A stretch of DNA of 64,000 nucleotides from Siphonodentalium dalli (GCA_032622095.1 CP136063.1:278805426-278869425); one strand, 5' to 3'. Numbered from the stretch's first letter, positions 1-12,852 are shown. Translations and numbers: made by a program. The notes: a model not told the origin generated them from the sequence alone.

Positions 1-266
1 CAGGCAAACATGAGCAGACGACACTCTTCTATATGCTTCTATATATGTGTGGGGCTCCCTGCAGGGTAATGGATGTTTTTTATTTTATGTCCTAAAAATT
101 GTTTAGAAACATTTATTTTAAAAAAATGATAAAAAATTGTTAGGCCAATGCATTCTCTTATATATGCGAGGCGACATATGGTCGACTCGCATATATAAGA
201 GAATGCATTGGCACAGGGTAAAAATATCCCGACTTACGACTGGATTTGATATTGCGGGTCACATAT
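1..266. mobile_element. MITE family P3, partial copy cut by window start
   Basis: Right part of a non-autonomous inverted-repeat element. It carries one 69-nt hairpin (144-212) and ends with the inverted repeat ATCCCGACTTACGACTGGAT followed by TTGATAT and GCGGGTCACAT. Two complete relatives lie at 22031-22467 and 25886-26324, and its internal stretch (GAGCAGACGACACTCTTC) is shared with both. The left half lies outside the window. No coding capacity. Confidence 0.85.
144..212. repeat. 69-nt hairpin module (type copy of 13)
   Basis: Near-perfect palindrome. Each arm is 27 nt beginning GCCAATGCATTCTCTTATAT and ending ATGCGAG; inside is one G/A mismatch, a further 5 bp stem (CGACN/NGTCG) and a 3-nt loop, giving about 33 paired positions. 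The other copies are at 786-854, 9528-9596, 12483-12551, 12631-12699, 22071-22139, 22358-22426, 25925-25993, 26215-26283, 56389-56457, 56537-56605, 58556-58624 and 58888-58956. The outer side always reads CACAGGG or its complement, and the inner side usually reads CTAACAATTTTT. Single-base changes are scattered (for example at 9528 and 25925), so the copies are not one recent duplication. Confidence 0.95.
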
Positions 267-774
267 GCGCTATATATGTTTTCTGCGAACATGAATCGCA
301 TTGGCAGATATGTATCAGCCTCTGATTATTCCATGCGAACAATAGCTACAAGAGATAAATTATGTTCAGGTGCGTACCAAATCAAAAAAACTATTATCGA
401 GCACTAAAAAGCTCATAGGTCAACTCTACTCAAGATTTGCGAAAGCGTGGCTGATTTTGATCGACAGAGATAGGATAAGAAGATTGCCTCATATATATAG
501 AACGAGCTCCATTGGTATATTTGAGTTCCACAAAGGAGTTATTTCTGTGCACATCACATATTGTGCAAGTTCGTTCCGTATATGATCTTCATCTGCTTGT
601 GTAGAAATCACACATGCATCACATTTATATCAGATCAACTCATGTGTTATCGAAGTTCTTCCGTACGGTTTCATCAAAATGTTTACACCATTTTTAAAAA
701 CAATTCCTGCACTTCTGTAATTGTATCCGCAACGTTCCAGATAAAACTAATAGGATATATATTCCAACATTACT
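267..774. other. No gene recognised
   Basis: AT-rich sequence between two MITEs. Open stretches of up to about 70 codons occur but resemble nothing I know. Confidence 0.5.
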
Positions 775-1211
775 GAATACCCTGTGCCAATGCATTCTCT
801 TATATATGCGAGTCGACCATAGGTCGCCTCGCATATATAAGAGAATGCATTGGCCTAACAATTTTTCATCATTTGTTATTATTTTTTACAATTTTAATAA
901 TTTGTTCTTATATTCTTTAACAGACTTATTTTGTAGGTTTAGTGCCAGGGAATCTTACGTTTTTCATGGGCATCAAAATTATTACTATGAATACTTTTGA
1001 TAGTTTTGAGTTATAACATGCCCCTAAGGTTTTATCCAGTTTGTTTTTAAATTCGTTATAGCATGCTTAAGCATACCCAAAATAAATTCAACCCAAAAAA
1101 AACAAAAATAAAAAAAGTTTTAATTTGTTGTTTTAATTTAAAAAATTTTTTAGGGCCGATTTTACAGACTGTTAATTAGGGTCAATGAGATCGGCCCCTG
1201 GCACTGAAAGG
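775..1211 (-). mobile_element. piggyBac-like MITE family P2, left-truncated
   Basis: Inverted relative of the intact element at 9130-9643. It has one hairpin (786-854), the shared internal stretch with ATGCCC, TAGCATGCTTAAGCATACCC and an A-rich run, and the terminal repeat TGGCACTGAAAG-G followed by TTAA at 1212-1215. One G of the end is lost, and the left terminus is missing beyond CCCTGTGCC. Confidence 0.8.
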
Positions 1212-1215
1212 TTAA

Positions 1216-1807
1216 CACCATTACAACTCTAAGCACCGGGCTACCATTTCCACGTATAACAGCATAACAGTGGCAGCTACTATTTTGCCCTTTTCGCAGT
1301 ATATATTCAGCTTGTAATTGGCCTTCGTGGTTATATATGGTCTGCCAGCAAATTAAATAAACTACGTGTGTTCGATGGACAATTGCATACGAGATTGTGG
1401 GGTTTCTGTGACTCTAACCTTTTTACTGTTTGTGAACGCAAATTTGCTGTATAATGTTAATGGAAGTCCCCATGTGGACGTTTTGCAATAGCTCTTAATA
1501 AACTTTCCATTAACTGGTCTTGATTGTATATCCATTACTGTATCCAGTTGTGTCGATGCCCCATCATATGCATGGCGTGGGCCAAACATGACCTTGTTGT
1601 GTTTCGGTGAGGTATTCATAACTAAATTTATCACATAATTTGCCCTTAAAAGCAGTTTCATAATTATCGGTAAGACACACGTTTAATATCATCGCGTGCG
1701 ATGACGTCACACCGTTCTTCAAATGACTTGCGATCGCTGCAGTTTATGATTGTTGTTTTCGATGAATATTTCGCGTTGCTTCGCGTTTATTTGATTATGT
1801 GATAAAA
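1216..1807. other. No gene recognised; one unassigned open frame
   Basis: A 99-codon open frame runs on the minus strand (1362-1661). Its translation is protein-like in composition (residues such as KHNKVMFGPRHAYDG) but matches no family I recognise. It could be a fragment of a decayed transposon or exon; I do not call it a gene. Confidence 0.3.
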
Positions 1808-1953
1808 GGTACCTCACACTCGTCTTATTTTATACGTAATTTATCAACCTCGTCCACAAAAGTATATTTTAGCCTCGTTAAACCTCGGCTCAAATCGAAT
1901 TTAGTGAACTCGGTTGATAAATTCCGTATAAAATAGAAACTCATGTGAGATCC
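1808..1953 (+). repeat. Long hairpin with TC/TC mismatches, Crypton-end type
   Basis: Inverted repeat of about 145 bp. The arms pair except at three places where the top strand reads TC on both sides: 1820-1821 with 1941-1942, 1850-1851 with 1910-1911, and 1875-1876 with 1885-1886. The outer-to-inner spacing is 28 bp on the left arm and 29 bp on the right. Just outside the right arm is CTCTATAT. The 29 bp spacing and the outside motif match the hairpins of the Crypton copies at 29.6 and 30.3 kb and the one at 43.4 kb, although the arm sequences differ. No recombinase gene is visible beside it. Confidence 0.75.
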
Positions 1954-3533
1954 TCTATATCCAGGCACTAGGCATAGGAATTTTGCTTTTCACGATATGT
2001 TGACAGCCAGAAAGAAGTTGAGGAACTGTTATTCACATGCTGCAATCGACACGGGAATGATAAACCTTAGGTTATTTTTGCCAGATACTGATGGTTTGAT
2101 TTTTTTTTAATGGACACTGACCATCAACAAATCGGTTATGTGCACCATTCTGTTAGACCACAGCGAAGTTAATCGGCAACGTATCTCCTATGAAGTAAGC
2201 GATTATGATTATGTATTATGATTTTACGTACTCTCCAATAACTGAAGCAAACATCTCGGATATGCAGTCGAAGAGTTTTCTGGTGAGCTCTTCAGTTAGC
2301 CTGCGGGATTTGTTTGTAATTCAACTGTAGTTGCTGGGGCGAGTTGGTTATAGATAGACCCATCAATGCGACCATCTATTGCACGAAGTAACAAGGGTGC
2401 CACATGTGCGGACTCCCGTCTTGAGGAGTGTGACGTTGTCTCAACTATTCAAACTAATTTCGGTTGACGAAACACACAGCTATGCTAAAAGCAAGATACT
2501 AAAAAAATTCACCTGCAATTAATGTATCTTATTAGACACGACTGTCTCATAATTAGATATGATATAAGGTTCTAATGGTTTGCATAAACTATGTAATTGC
2601 ATATGTGGCGCCGGTATTTCTAAGTTGAGCAATTATGCACAATCAGCAATTATGTGTATGATAGCAATACAGAAAGTCGAAAGTCAGGTTGGTATATTGC
2701 TCCTGAATTTTATAAATTTTTATGGCCGGACGAAATCAACGTGGATCGAAATCAAATAATAGACAACGAGTAATGCAAATCTTCCCCAAACGAAATGGTA
2801 TGGCCGCAAAGTTGGGTTTCTTTGTGTATTATGACTGCAGGGATTCTTTTGCGTTCGGTGCACTCGTTATGCTCTTATAGTACAATCAGCATAATGTAAT
2901 ATCTAGTTTGAGTTCCTTCTCAACAATGATTAGGATCGTTTAAATTATATTGGCCAATCTCATGTTAGGTTTTTAGGGATCTTTGTGATATATTCTCTGT
3001 TATAAAACACCTACATTTTCAAGCGTACCCACAATATACCTCAACAAGATAGTGTCTAATTTATTTTGGGCGAATATATCCATCTCCTCTGCTAAATGCC
3101 ATTTGAGAATATAAATGCAAGTGAAAGACACTGACAATATTTAAAACTGCGTAAACTTTTGTTTATTCAATTCTGTCCATTTCTGTCCAAGATTAATTAG
3201 AACATAGAGAAACATTTTTTTTGGTGAAATTTCATTGTGCTTTATTTAAATTGCATTTTTCGGAATATGGACAGCAATTAGACCCAACTTACAACATAAT
3301 ATGTTTACCATAGTACTAGATGTCATTACTGAAAAAAAAAGAAATATCCTACATACCACAGTTTACTACAGATAACCGAAAACGATGTAAGGGGTATGTA
3401 TGACAATTCAACAATTTTCTATATTTCGGTTGCCATTTTGGCAGGCATCTTGTTTTTTTTTTATCAATTGTGTTCTTTCAAAAGGAAGCTTGGTCCATTT
3501 TCATCATTGGTGTAGAAATATTTAGCTTTTTCT
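1954..3533. other. No gene recognised
   Basis: About 1.6 kb of AT-rich DNA without a plausible reading frame. At 3431 is a CCATTTTGGCAGGCATCTTG stretch that recurs in degenerate form elsewhere in the window (5694, 20401, 55820). Confidence 0.5.
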
Positions 3534-5431
3534 TAGGGATCTGCGAATCGGGGATTTTGCATCGAATCGAATCTCGATATCGAATCTCCTTCCTGATATC
3601 GACATCGAATCGAATCTCGAATCGAATGAGCTAGTGATTGACATTGTTTACCAGTGTGTATTTTGGTGTCTCATGACAAAACACTGCAAAATTCACTAGA
3701 TGATAGATAACAATGTTAATCTCCTTAAACATCCGTTGGAACTTGTGTTTTTTTGGGGGAAAATCATTACATAGGCAAGTCACTCTCAGGCTCATGGAGG
3801 GTTTGGGACATGTTGTATTGAATTTATATCGAGCTGTGTCATGGCAAACATGACACAAGAAGTGACAGTAAGACACATAAAGACAGTTCAATCAACGTAT
3901 CATAATCCCCATGGAATGGAAGTTACTTGTCTACATTATTTAATACAGATAATAAAGATTTGACACAAGTGGACATGGGTACACCGTTCAGCTATATAAT
4001 TGTTGTAGTCCGATACCAATGGTAGTTATCTGTTAAACGGTTCACCCCACAATAGATCAAACACCTACATCACATATTCACACAGTAGTTGTCTTCACGG
4101 TGGGGGTACCAGAAAACAGACACAAATTGCAAGTGGCAAATCGTCGCCTTACAGTCAAAAGGTCGTAAGTCGGATTTTGGACAAAAACGGATTAACTCGT
4201 GAAAATACTTTCCCGCTAAAGCTTCGCCTTGTGTCAAAACGTCGTACCTCTAGCTCAATCGGAACCTTGTTTTTTGTCATGTGGCTATTTTGTCGTATAC
4301 CGATTTGTGACGTCGTTCTCCAGGCAAAACGTCGTAACTCCTACACACCATAAGCACGTGTGCTACTGTGGCCGGGAAAAGCTTCAAATTCGGAAGGAAT
4401 TCAACAAAATTCAACCTGACAGGTATGTTACCTTCTTATAGTACATGCAATGCATCTTAATGCATAGCATAATAGTAGCTACATTCACCAATTAGCAAAC
4501 GTCGTTAAAAAACATGTTCTCTCGTCCAAATATCGCAATTTAATTCCAAAATTTAGGTTCTGTGACAGTGTCAGGTAATCATTTCTGGATATTTCCAGTT
4601 ACGCATTGATAAACACTGGTTCGTGGCGTGCTATAGCGATAATTATGTTAGATACGACATTTTGCATTAACTTTACTGTTCACCTCATGTCGAGACTTTC
4701 GAGATACTGCCTTTTGATGTCTGGTTAGAAAACAGTTTTTGTCTCTCCTGAAAAGTGACTGAAATCTACTTACGACCTTTTGACTGTAAGGCGACGAAAT
4801 GTAATAAACATTATTCAACGGATCCAAACTTGGTGCAACGCGCTCGATTTCCCGGGAAACTGAAAGTAGGAAATGTGTAGGAATTCTGCCGGCAGTGTCG
4901 CAGATAACTGGTCGCACATGATGTCGTCCGTTTAAGAACGTAATAGGCCGATTGTTCTAAGGTTTCTCACCGTTTCTGTTCATTCCAATTTATGTTTTGT
5001 CGCCCATAACGGCGGCTGACATTGAATTTTATTCAGGTAATCTGAATTGGATATCTGAAGTTCTAAACATAAGGTAATCAATTGAGTTCCCACACCGTGT
5101 AGACAATTTTCAATTTACATAACGTCGATACAGATTACAAATATATGCGGCGATTGATCACCGTCACGAGTTGCGATCGAAGCACATAATTTGCATAATG
5201 CACGGCTATTCTGAACGGCATACATTCAAAATTACCTAAGTTGGCTAACTTGGCAACCACGTGCTTCAATATATGTGAGTTCAGGTAATCTGGCATGTGT
5301 TATTCAGACGCAAAAAAACGAAACTACACCTAAGTAACACCGATTCGAAAGTATCCGAATCAGCGGACCGATTCGGTGTCGATCTTGAATCGGGTGCCCG
5401 ATATCGACATCGAATCGAATCTCGGGCCCTA
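3534..5431. mobile_element. hAT-like non-autonomous transposon, 1.9 kb
   Basis: The ends are TAGGG (3534) and CCCTA (ending 5431), flanked by CTTTTTCT (3526-3533) and ATTTTTCT (5432-5439), a 7/8 match consistent with an 8 bp target duplication. Both ends are rich in ATCGAATCGAATCTCG-type and GATATCGA sequence, a composition I associate with hAT terminal regions. No transposase frame is present. A separate element is nested inside at 4142-4796. Superfamily assignment rests on duplication length and end bases only. Confidence 0.65.
4142..4796. mobile_element. TIR element nested in the hAT-like element
   Basis: Perfect 29 bp inverted termini beginning CGTCGCCTTACAGTCAAAAG, 655 bp long, flanked on both sides by AAAT (4138-4141 and 4797-4800), a candidate 4 bp target duplication. 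The interior has no recognisable protein; short open frames there are not credible. Superfamily not assigned. Confidence 0.75.
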
Positions 5432-5439
5432 ATTTTTCT

Positions 5440-6479
5440 GTGTTAAATTTTCTTCCTACTCATTGCCCTACTCTGCAATTGTTTGTGGGTGCCATGATGA
5501 TGATTTGATCTAATTTTCGTGGTATCATTTTGTTGAATTATCGGACAATCAGATATTGTTCACCAAATTTACAAACTATACCATAAGCCCGTGGTCTTCT
5601 GCTAACAGGGAGCACATTTAATCAAATATTTACACTTTTCTCCAGCACATGAGTGATATCATTGCACATTGGACACATTTGGGTGATTTCTCCATTTTGG
5701 CAGCCATCTTGGCCGCCATCTTAAACGAATATCCTCTATTTTGAGTGTAATTAGATGGCAAATAACATATTTAAAACACTTGTACACTCGTTTCATCAAA
5801 TTCAATTATATTTTGTTTAACACATGGCTATAGAATCAGAGAATTGAATTTTGGTAACATTTCATAGCACGTTTTTGAATTCTCATTTTAAAGATAAGTG
5901 GCAGAAATAAGATCCCAAATGTGACATATTATGTTATCTAAGTGGTTGGATACTAGAACTTATTCAAATTAAGGCCGCTATTAGCCAAAATTTTCAAACA
6001 CCAGTTAACGATTCAAGAGGAAAGTGTGACAAATCATCCATTTTCCGAGTTTCGGTCGCCATTGTGGCGGCCATTTGGATTATGGTGGCCGATTTGATGT
6101 CAAGTGGAAGTACGTTTTATTAGTTTAACAACAGTGGTGAGATGTTAAATTTTCTATTATAAATTCACTACCAGCTATTAATGAAACTGACTCAGTGCAT
6201 ATTCTGAATTTTTGGATAGCGGCCATCTCGATGACGTCATAAATAATCCAGTCGCGCTACCATGGCTACCCAGGTGTCTAACATTTGTATTCTTTACCTG
6301 AGATATCAAGCAACATCATTAGCATAACATCATTACCATAACATCATTAGCATAGTCGCTATATTTCTTCACAAAATGCACACGAGTGTACTTGAGAGTC
6401 TCTACTATAAAGATATACATTATACCTTCCAACTTCCAAGCAGCATACGAGAAAGCAGCTTTTGAGAAATAACACTGAG
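5440..6479. other. No gene recognised; degenerate repeats
   Basis: Contains degenerate CCATTTTGGCAGCCATCTTG motifs near 5694 and 6055 and a short tandem repeat of ACATCATTAGCATA type at about 6311-6356. No credible coding sequence. Confidence 0.5.
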
Positions 6480-6482
6480 TTA

Positions 6483-7879
6483 GGGTCTATTCTCATTGCA
6501 CACGCGCGTGCGATTAATCGCAGCGTTTTTTAAGGTGCGTGTTAACATAACGCAGAGCGATTCGTGATCAATTACCTTCCTCAAACAACCACGTCCTATT
6601 CGTGACCAATCATCTTATGCAATCAACCTCGTCATCGAGATAGCCGTTACAGAGAATGGCATGGTTCACTCGGTCACATATACTATCCGGGTACAGTCAT
6701 TCTCATAACTGATGGGCGATAAAATAATAAATGAAGTACGGAAAGGAAATGGCTTGGAAAGAAGTTTCCAACGTATAGCTACTAGCTAGCATCAGTGGTG
6801 AATTTTGTATAATTCAATCGAATTATATTACCTGTCAGCCTCGCGCAAAACTGTACCCAAGATTGTGAATATATAGATTGATAGTAATGTGCCGTTTAGC
6901 ATGTGCGATCACTGATGATAAGCTGCCGATGACGATCAAATTGAAATCAATCGCTCATGCGAACAGCATCCTGGCGACAGAATGATACCTGAAACGATGC
7001 GTGTGTGACTCTTAAGGTCGAATTCTGAGTCCCATCACTTATTCTATTTGAATAGTGGTTCGTCAATTATAGTACCGCGTTGTAACTGTTGCCAGCGGCT
7101 ATACAAATGAGCACTCGATGATGGGGAGGGGGTCTGAAAAACAAAAGTTGAACATAAAAATCCCTCCCAACCATGGGTCTACCACCCTCCCTACATGCAA
7201 ATCTATTTGTTTTTCCTCCAACAAATTGGGGTTTCATCCCCTAGCTCTTTCCCCATAATTTTTACTGGATATCATATGTTTGAGTACAACTGTTTTAAAT
7301 GAGCTTTATTCAGAAAGACGATTTTTGTCAGAACTAGCTAACTATAAAGTAAAATTTTGAAAGATCTAATTCAACCACTTGAATCGTACACTTTTGATAA
7401 TCTTGAGTGGTAATAACAATTATATACATAAAACTCATGTAATCTGGGTTGTGATCGTACTATATAGTGTTATATACTTTTCAAGCTGGAATAAAATATG
7501 CATATTTATGCCCAACTACATGGAATTGAACCCTCTATTTCTAATTATAATTAGCTAGATATAAATTGTGTCCTCAAAACTTATGTCATTTTGATGGCAT
7601 TGCTCGTTATACTCAACTTATACCTGAGTAAATCTAACTGAGGAAAATTAAAGTTTATGTGTCAGCATATATATATGTGGTCACCCCCAACCAAAAGTAC
7701 TTTATCATCCTCCAACCTACCCTAGCCCTGTGTATGAATGTGTTCGTCAGACCCCCACCCCTATTGGGGGAACTCTTAGCAGTGGGAGGAAGGAATGCAA
7801 TCGAACACACATATAGAGCCGCTCGACCTTAAAAAACGCTGCGATTAATCGCACGCGCGTGTGCAATGAGAATAGACCC
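6483..7879. mobile_element. PIF/Harbinger-like non-autonomous element, 1.4 kb
   Basis: Perfect 54 bp inverted termini beginning GGGTCTATTCTCATTGCACA, flanked by TTA on both sides (6480-6482 and 7880-7882). A 3 bp TTA/TAA duplication and GG-starting ends fit PIF/Harbinger. The 1.3 kb interior has no transposase or Myb-like frame, so the copy is non-autonomous. The identity of the 54 bp termini suggests a fairly recent insertion. Confidence 0.75.
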
Positions 7880-7882
7880 TTA

Positions 7883-9125
7883 GTGTGTTGGTGCGTTTTC
7901 AGTTTGTCCGGTTAGTTGGTGTCAACATAGTTATTTAAATTCCGGTTAGCATACATGTAAGTAAATAACATCAATTAACAAAAGTAAATATAATAGTGCA
8001 TGTTTACATAAACTGAATAATTGGAATGGGGGGGGGGGGGTTAAACAACAAGCCCGAGGTGGTTTATGATAAGCGTGTTCCCCTTTTGTTACGCCCCCTT
8101 CATTATTTGCGGTTAGTTCTGCAAACTACTCCACATACCATGTTCTATAGCTGAAATGTGATGGGTTAAGTTTGTCTAAATTCATTATAACAGTTTTGCT
8201 TCTTGTCACCTATTGCATGTCAGCGCATTAATATTCGTCAAGCCGACGGCCTCGGACCAAATTGCGGATGAAGATGGTTAACTTAAAATAAAGTGGTTTT
8301 GTGTGTTATATATTTGACAATCCGGCCAAATTTCGTTGAACAAAATGCTGATAAATAACACGTTTTGGGCAAATTTATACCATAGTTGACAGTGGTTAGC
8401 ATTATTTTTGGGCAATTAATCGATCCTGATAACTGAAGCGGCATTGCTGTAAGGTTTTGTGTATTATGTGTTCGTATCTAGACACAATACATCTTCCGAG
8501 TAGCAAAGAGAAGGGGATAATTATCCCGGATCTTGGTATATAATACGCTAATGATTTATATCACGGATTTATAACGAACCCAAATTGGAACCAACATACT
8601 GTTTTTTGGTTTCAACAGTATCATTCATCCCTAATTTCCTGAATGGGAAGGGATTAACGAGTTCGGAGAATTACTCTACCACCGGTAGGATCGACCAGAT
8701 GGTTCACATAATATCGGATTAACCAGTCATCGAACGCGTAATATGTTGGAAGTTCGTGTATATGCATGCATGGCAAACATTCTACGATAGCTACATCGGC
8801 GTTTATGTATTAACAATGCTGCAACGCATATCATCAAAACACCATACTGATGTACATGTAAAGCCCCCCGTAATCTAATGTTCGTTAGTTTTAGATCCAA
8901 TCTCGTAACTTCAGACTTCTCGATGTGAGTGCAGGGGCGGGGTTAGTACCGTTAGGTGGTCTCTCTTGGAGGGTATACAACTCAGTAGGTTTTCAAACTG
9001 TACCGGGAAATTCTATTTGCGCCTCTGGGTTGGAATCTATTTGCACCTCTGGGCTGGATTCTATTTGCACCTCTGGGTTGGAATTTTCCAACTGGCACCT
9101 CAAGCTCTCCAACCGTTGTAAATGT
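7883..9125. other. No gene recognised; dispersed repeat and poly-G
   Basis: A run of about 12 G lies at 8029-8040. The stretch from about 8285 to 8455 is a diverged copy of 32800-32965 (shared TTTCGTTGAACAAAATG and GAAGCGGCATT), so it is an old dispersed repeat. A triple 24 bp repeat follows at 9012. Confidence 0.55.
9012..9083 (+). repeat. 24 bp tandem repeat, three units
   Basis: Three units of TCTATTTGCRCCTCTGGGYT plus four bases, starting at 9012, 9036 and 9060. It gives a short repetitive open frame that I do not consider a gene. Confidence 0.8.
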
Positions 9126-9129
9126 TTAA

Positions 9130-9643
9130 CCCTTTCAGTGCCAGGGGCCTGGCCGATCTCATCGGCTCTAATTTACGGTCTGTAAAATCGGCCCTAAAAA
9201 TAAAAAAAAAAAAAAATTAGTATTTCTTTTTTTTTTAGGTTTTTGTTTTTTTGGGGGTTGAATTTGTTTTGGGTATGCTTAAGCATGCTATAGCGAATTT
9301 AAAAACAAACTGGTTAAAACCTTAGAGGCATGTTATAACTCAAAACTATCACTAAGTATTCATAGTAATAATTTTGATGCCCATGAAAAACGTAAGATTC
9401 CCTGGCACTAAACCTACAAAATATGTCTGGCACTGAAAGAGTTAAAGAATATAAGAAAACATTATTAAAATTGTAAAAAATTGTAAAAAATTGTAAAAAA
9501 TAATAACAAATGATGAAAAATTGTTAGGCCAATGCATTCTCTTATATATGCGAGGCGACCTATGGTTGACTCGCATATATAAGAGAGTGCATTGGCACAG
9601 GGTATATGGGTTGATACAAAAATCGGACTTGGCACTGAAAGGG
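9130..9643 (+). mobile_element. piggyBac-like MITE family P2, complete
   Basis: 514 bp between TTAA (9126-9129) and TTAA (9644-9647). The inverted ends are CCCTTTCAGTGCCA and TGGCACTGAAAGGG. TTAA duplication with CCCTTT ends is the piggyBac pattern. One 69-nt hairpin sits at 9528-9596 just inside the right end. A second, internal end-like sequence (TGGCACTGAAAGAGTTAA at about 9424-9441) suggests the element is itself composite. No coding capacity. Confidence 0.85.
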
Positions 9644-9647
9644 TTAA

Positions 9648-12452
9648 CATAGCAGCTCCCAATATTTGTGAATTTTCCGACTAATGGCCGTTTCAGTCCA
9701 AACATTTTATCGGAAATCAGGTAGATTTTCGACTTATATTCTAAAAACTACAAATTTAGCACCAAAATACTGGTTGGAAAATCGAACTATCAGAAATGTT
9801 TTATTTTAACCTATGAAATTTTCAACGGTTGTAAATTGTGACCACAGTTGGGGGTTCCTGAGTCTGCAACGAGTTGCCTAAAATACAAATGTGTGAACGT
9901 AGCCTAAGACAGACGATGTCAGTTGATGTACTGAGAACGGCTGCACTCAATGTATTGTTACCAAGGTGATTCACAGTAATAAGGGTGAGACAAACACCGG
10001 AAATTTCGTACCAACTTTATTGGGTTTCTAGGAGAAAAATGTGTCTGCTCTTGTGGATTAATATTGTCCATCAGCGCATGACCTGGAATGTGGGATGGAA
10101 AAAATCTCCGGACCAAATATACTGCGGGACACAACGTACCGGGGGTGGGGGGGGGGGGGGGGGGGTAAAAAAATTACACGTAAATTTTTTCCTTATTCAT
10201 TTAGGGGGGGGGGGGGGGGGTTGTCGGAAATTTTTTTCATGTAATTTTTTTCCAAATATGTATTTTCAGACTCACAACTTCAATTTTCTCTCATTATATA
10301 GAATATGGATTAACCTTAATATCCAAATAATATATACATGAGTAGTACAATCCACCTAAAACAATTTTGGATAACCACTGTTTTGGTTTACATGTGATAT
10401 TGACCCCATTAACCCTCTTAATAATGCCGACTATGTCAGTGTCTACCAGTCGAATGCAGAATTCTACCCTGCGATCGCTTATCTGGCAAATTGTTACTGC
10501 AGAACTATCCCATGTATTAAACAATTTCTCCTCCAATGGTATCAGAAAACAGTTATATGCTGGTATCTCACTCATCTCATTTGCATCTTTTTCAAAGTCG
10601 AGGTAATGACTAGTTGTCATTTTTTAAAGTGCATACAAAGCGTTGCGATCACTAATATACATGTTTGTACATGTCATGACATCACGAGGTACAAATCTGC
10701 GTTCTACTGGTAGACAATGACCATTTAGTCATAATAATCTAAACTAATTTACCAAGCACCTTCTCGTGAATTGTATGCTCCGGTGTGTTTTTCGGTTTCC
10801 GGTCAAACCGAGTTGTTGTCCGGCTGGAGTTTTTTCCGCCCCCCCCCCCTGCCGTATGGGTGAGATGTTTCCATACCCACATCCCAGGTCATGCATGATG
10901 TGTCATTTTTCTCGCAACAACAAGAGCCTCATTTCGATTTTTGTTTTAAACCAATCTTCGGTACATTCCAGTAGCTTCATAACGGTACATCTGGGAGAAA
11001 TCTGATGAAATATTCGTGATTATCGTGGATGATCTCGGTATATATAAAAGCTATATACTGTAAAAACAAAGCGCGTTACCTGTGAGCGCAGGGATAATAC
11101 AGTACCTTTGTGTGAAATCGGCATGGACTTGTGAAAACGACATGGCTACGTCACATCGTTTCACCTGCACGGATTCCGAGAAACGAGCGTATTGATTTTG
11201 GAATTTTTCAGAAACTCCTGAGGCTTACGCGCATGTGTGCGCGTTCACATTTGTAAGTGCTCGTGTACACACATGTATATTAGTAAATATAAATTCGTTG
11301 ATACACACCATATACCATATATTGGTAAATATATTATCTGATTATGATGAGTAAACAAGTATACACCCATTAAACGCGACATCGATGTATTATAATATTT
11401 ATGATAATGATTTTATGTGTATGTATACACGTACATGTATTGATGATACGTAATTGTGTCATATGTATTGTCTCTGTAATGTCTTTCATGATGACCAGAG
11501 TTACTATTAAATTGAATTGATTGAATTGATTGATTGGATTGAATTGATATGAAGTATTTACGACTAGACTAACTGTGTTCACCATGGAACATGTCCATAT
11601 CGGTACCATTAGAAAAGGGAACATGTTTATATGACAGAACAATATTATTTTGACGGTTTCACTTTGCTCATCTGTTCCCCGAAAAGTATTCCTGTCCCGT
11701 TTTACGTTCCACTTCGAAGTTGATATTTGTTCTCCTTCTTAGCGATTTTTCCGCATCGAGGCCCGGTAGATAATACGTACTCAACGGCTATGTATGGAAA
11801 TTATTTGGTTGCATGTTCTTAGTCATACTGAAATTAACACTGATCATTTATAAATCTCACTTTTGTCTTTAGTGACCGAAAAAATAGTAGAAATTTCTCT
11901 AGCATAAAATAGTTATGCAAACCTGCGATTGCAAATTACGATAAAACACATCTATACAAACGATTCACGACTCAAGCATTACATTTATAGGCAATATATA
12001 TTACTTTTTCGCAGAACCATATGGGTGCCACTTCTTAGTAAACAGATGCTCCTCTTCAAAGCTCCAGAAATCCAACACGTTCCGCTTCTTATCAATTATA
12101 AATGGTAAACTTTTAAGACAAAAAATCATTGAGTTTTCACATGGAATCCTTTGGAAATGACTGTTTTCGTGATTGTGAGCAATTTGTAATTTTGACAATG
12201 ACAAAATAGTAGCAAATATCGGGGAAATGACCCATATATCACTCAATTTTCCCACTCCCATGAACACTCAAATTCATATGTGAACATATATATATTCACA
12301 GCAACACATGTCTTGTTGTGACTATATATAATTTAGTAGGTATAATTTCCACAAATTATATCGGTAATTCACAATTACCGCCGATGTTATTACTGTCGAT
12401 GTTATTACTGTCGGGGAGCACAACTCATCAAAGACAGCTTATCTCCATTCTA
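9648..12452. other. No certain gene; poly-G tracts and repeat fragments
   Basis: Long G runs occur at about 10140-10166 and 10204-10220, and a C run near 10841. A minus-strand open frame at 10360-10620 reads as plausible protein (HYLDFEKDANEMSEIPAYNC at its start) but I recognise no family; it might be an exon or chance. The stretch at about 11660-11735 is a diverged copy of the repeat arm found at 21895-21950 and 25450-25515 (CTCATCTGTTCCCCGAAAAG). A minus-strand 88-codon frame at 12001-12267 is unassigned. Confidence 0.45.
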
Positions 12453-12456
12453 TTAA

Positions 12457-12848
12457 CCCTTTACCCAACAGAACGGCCCTGTGCCAATGCATTCTCTTAT
12501 ATATGCGAGTCGACAATAGGTCGCCTCGCATATATAAGAGAATGCATTGGCTTAACACATTACAAATTATAAAATTGTTAAAGAATGTAAGAAAAAATGG
12601 TAAAAAGTGTTAAAAAAAGATTTTTTTTAGGCCAATGCATTCTCTTATATATGCGAGGCGACCTATGGTCGACTCGCATATATAAGAGAATGCATTGGCA
12701 CAGGGCATAACTGTAACTATCACAATGTGGTCAAGGAGCCGGTTCCAATGATATCCATATTTGTATGGTTTTATTGAGACAGACCGAAGATATTTTAGGC
12801 TGTTGAAGCTTTATTTGGCCGGTTTTGGCCGGTTTGTTGGGTAAAGGG
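12457..12848 (+). mobile_element. piggyBac-like MITE family P1, complete
   Basis: 392 bp between TTAA (12453-12456) and TTAA (12849-12852). Ends are CCCTTTACCCAACA and TGTTGGGTAAAGGG. It holds two 69-nt hairpins in opposite orientation (12483-12551 and 12631-12699) around an AT-rich core, so each end is a large inverted repeat with a hairpin inside it. The right part carries GGCCGGTTTTGGCCGG. A second copy in the opposite direction lies at 56241-56621. Confidence 0.9.
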
Positions 12849-12852
12849 TTAA

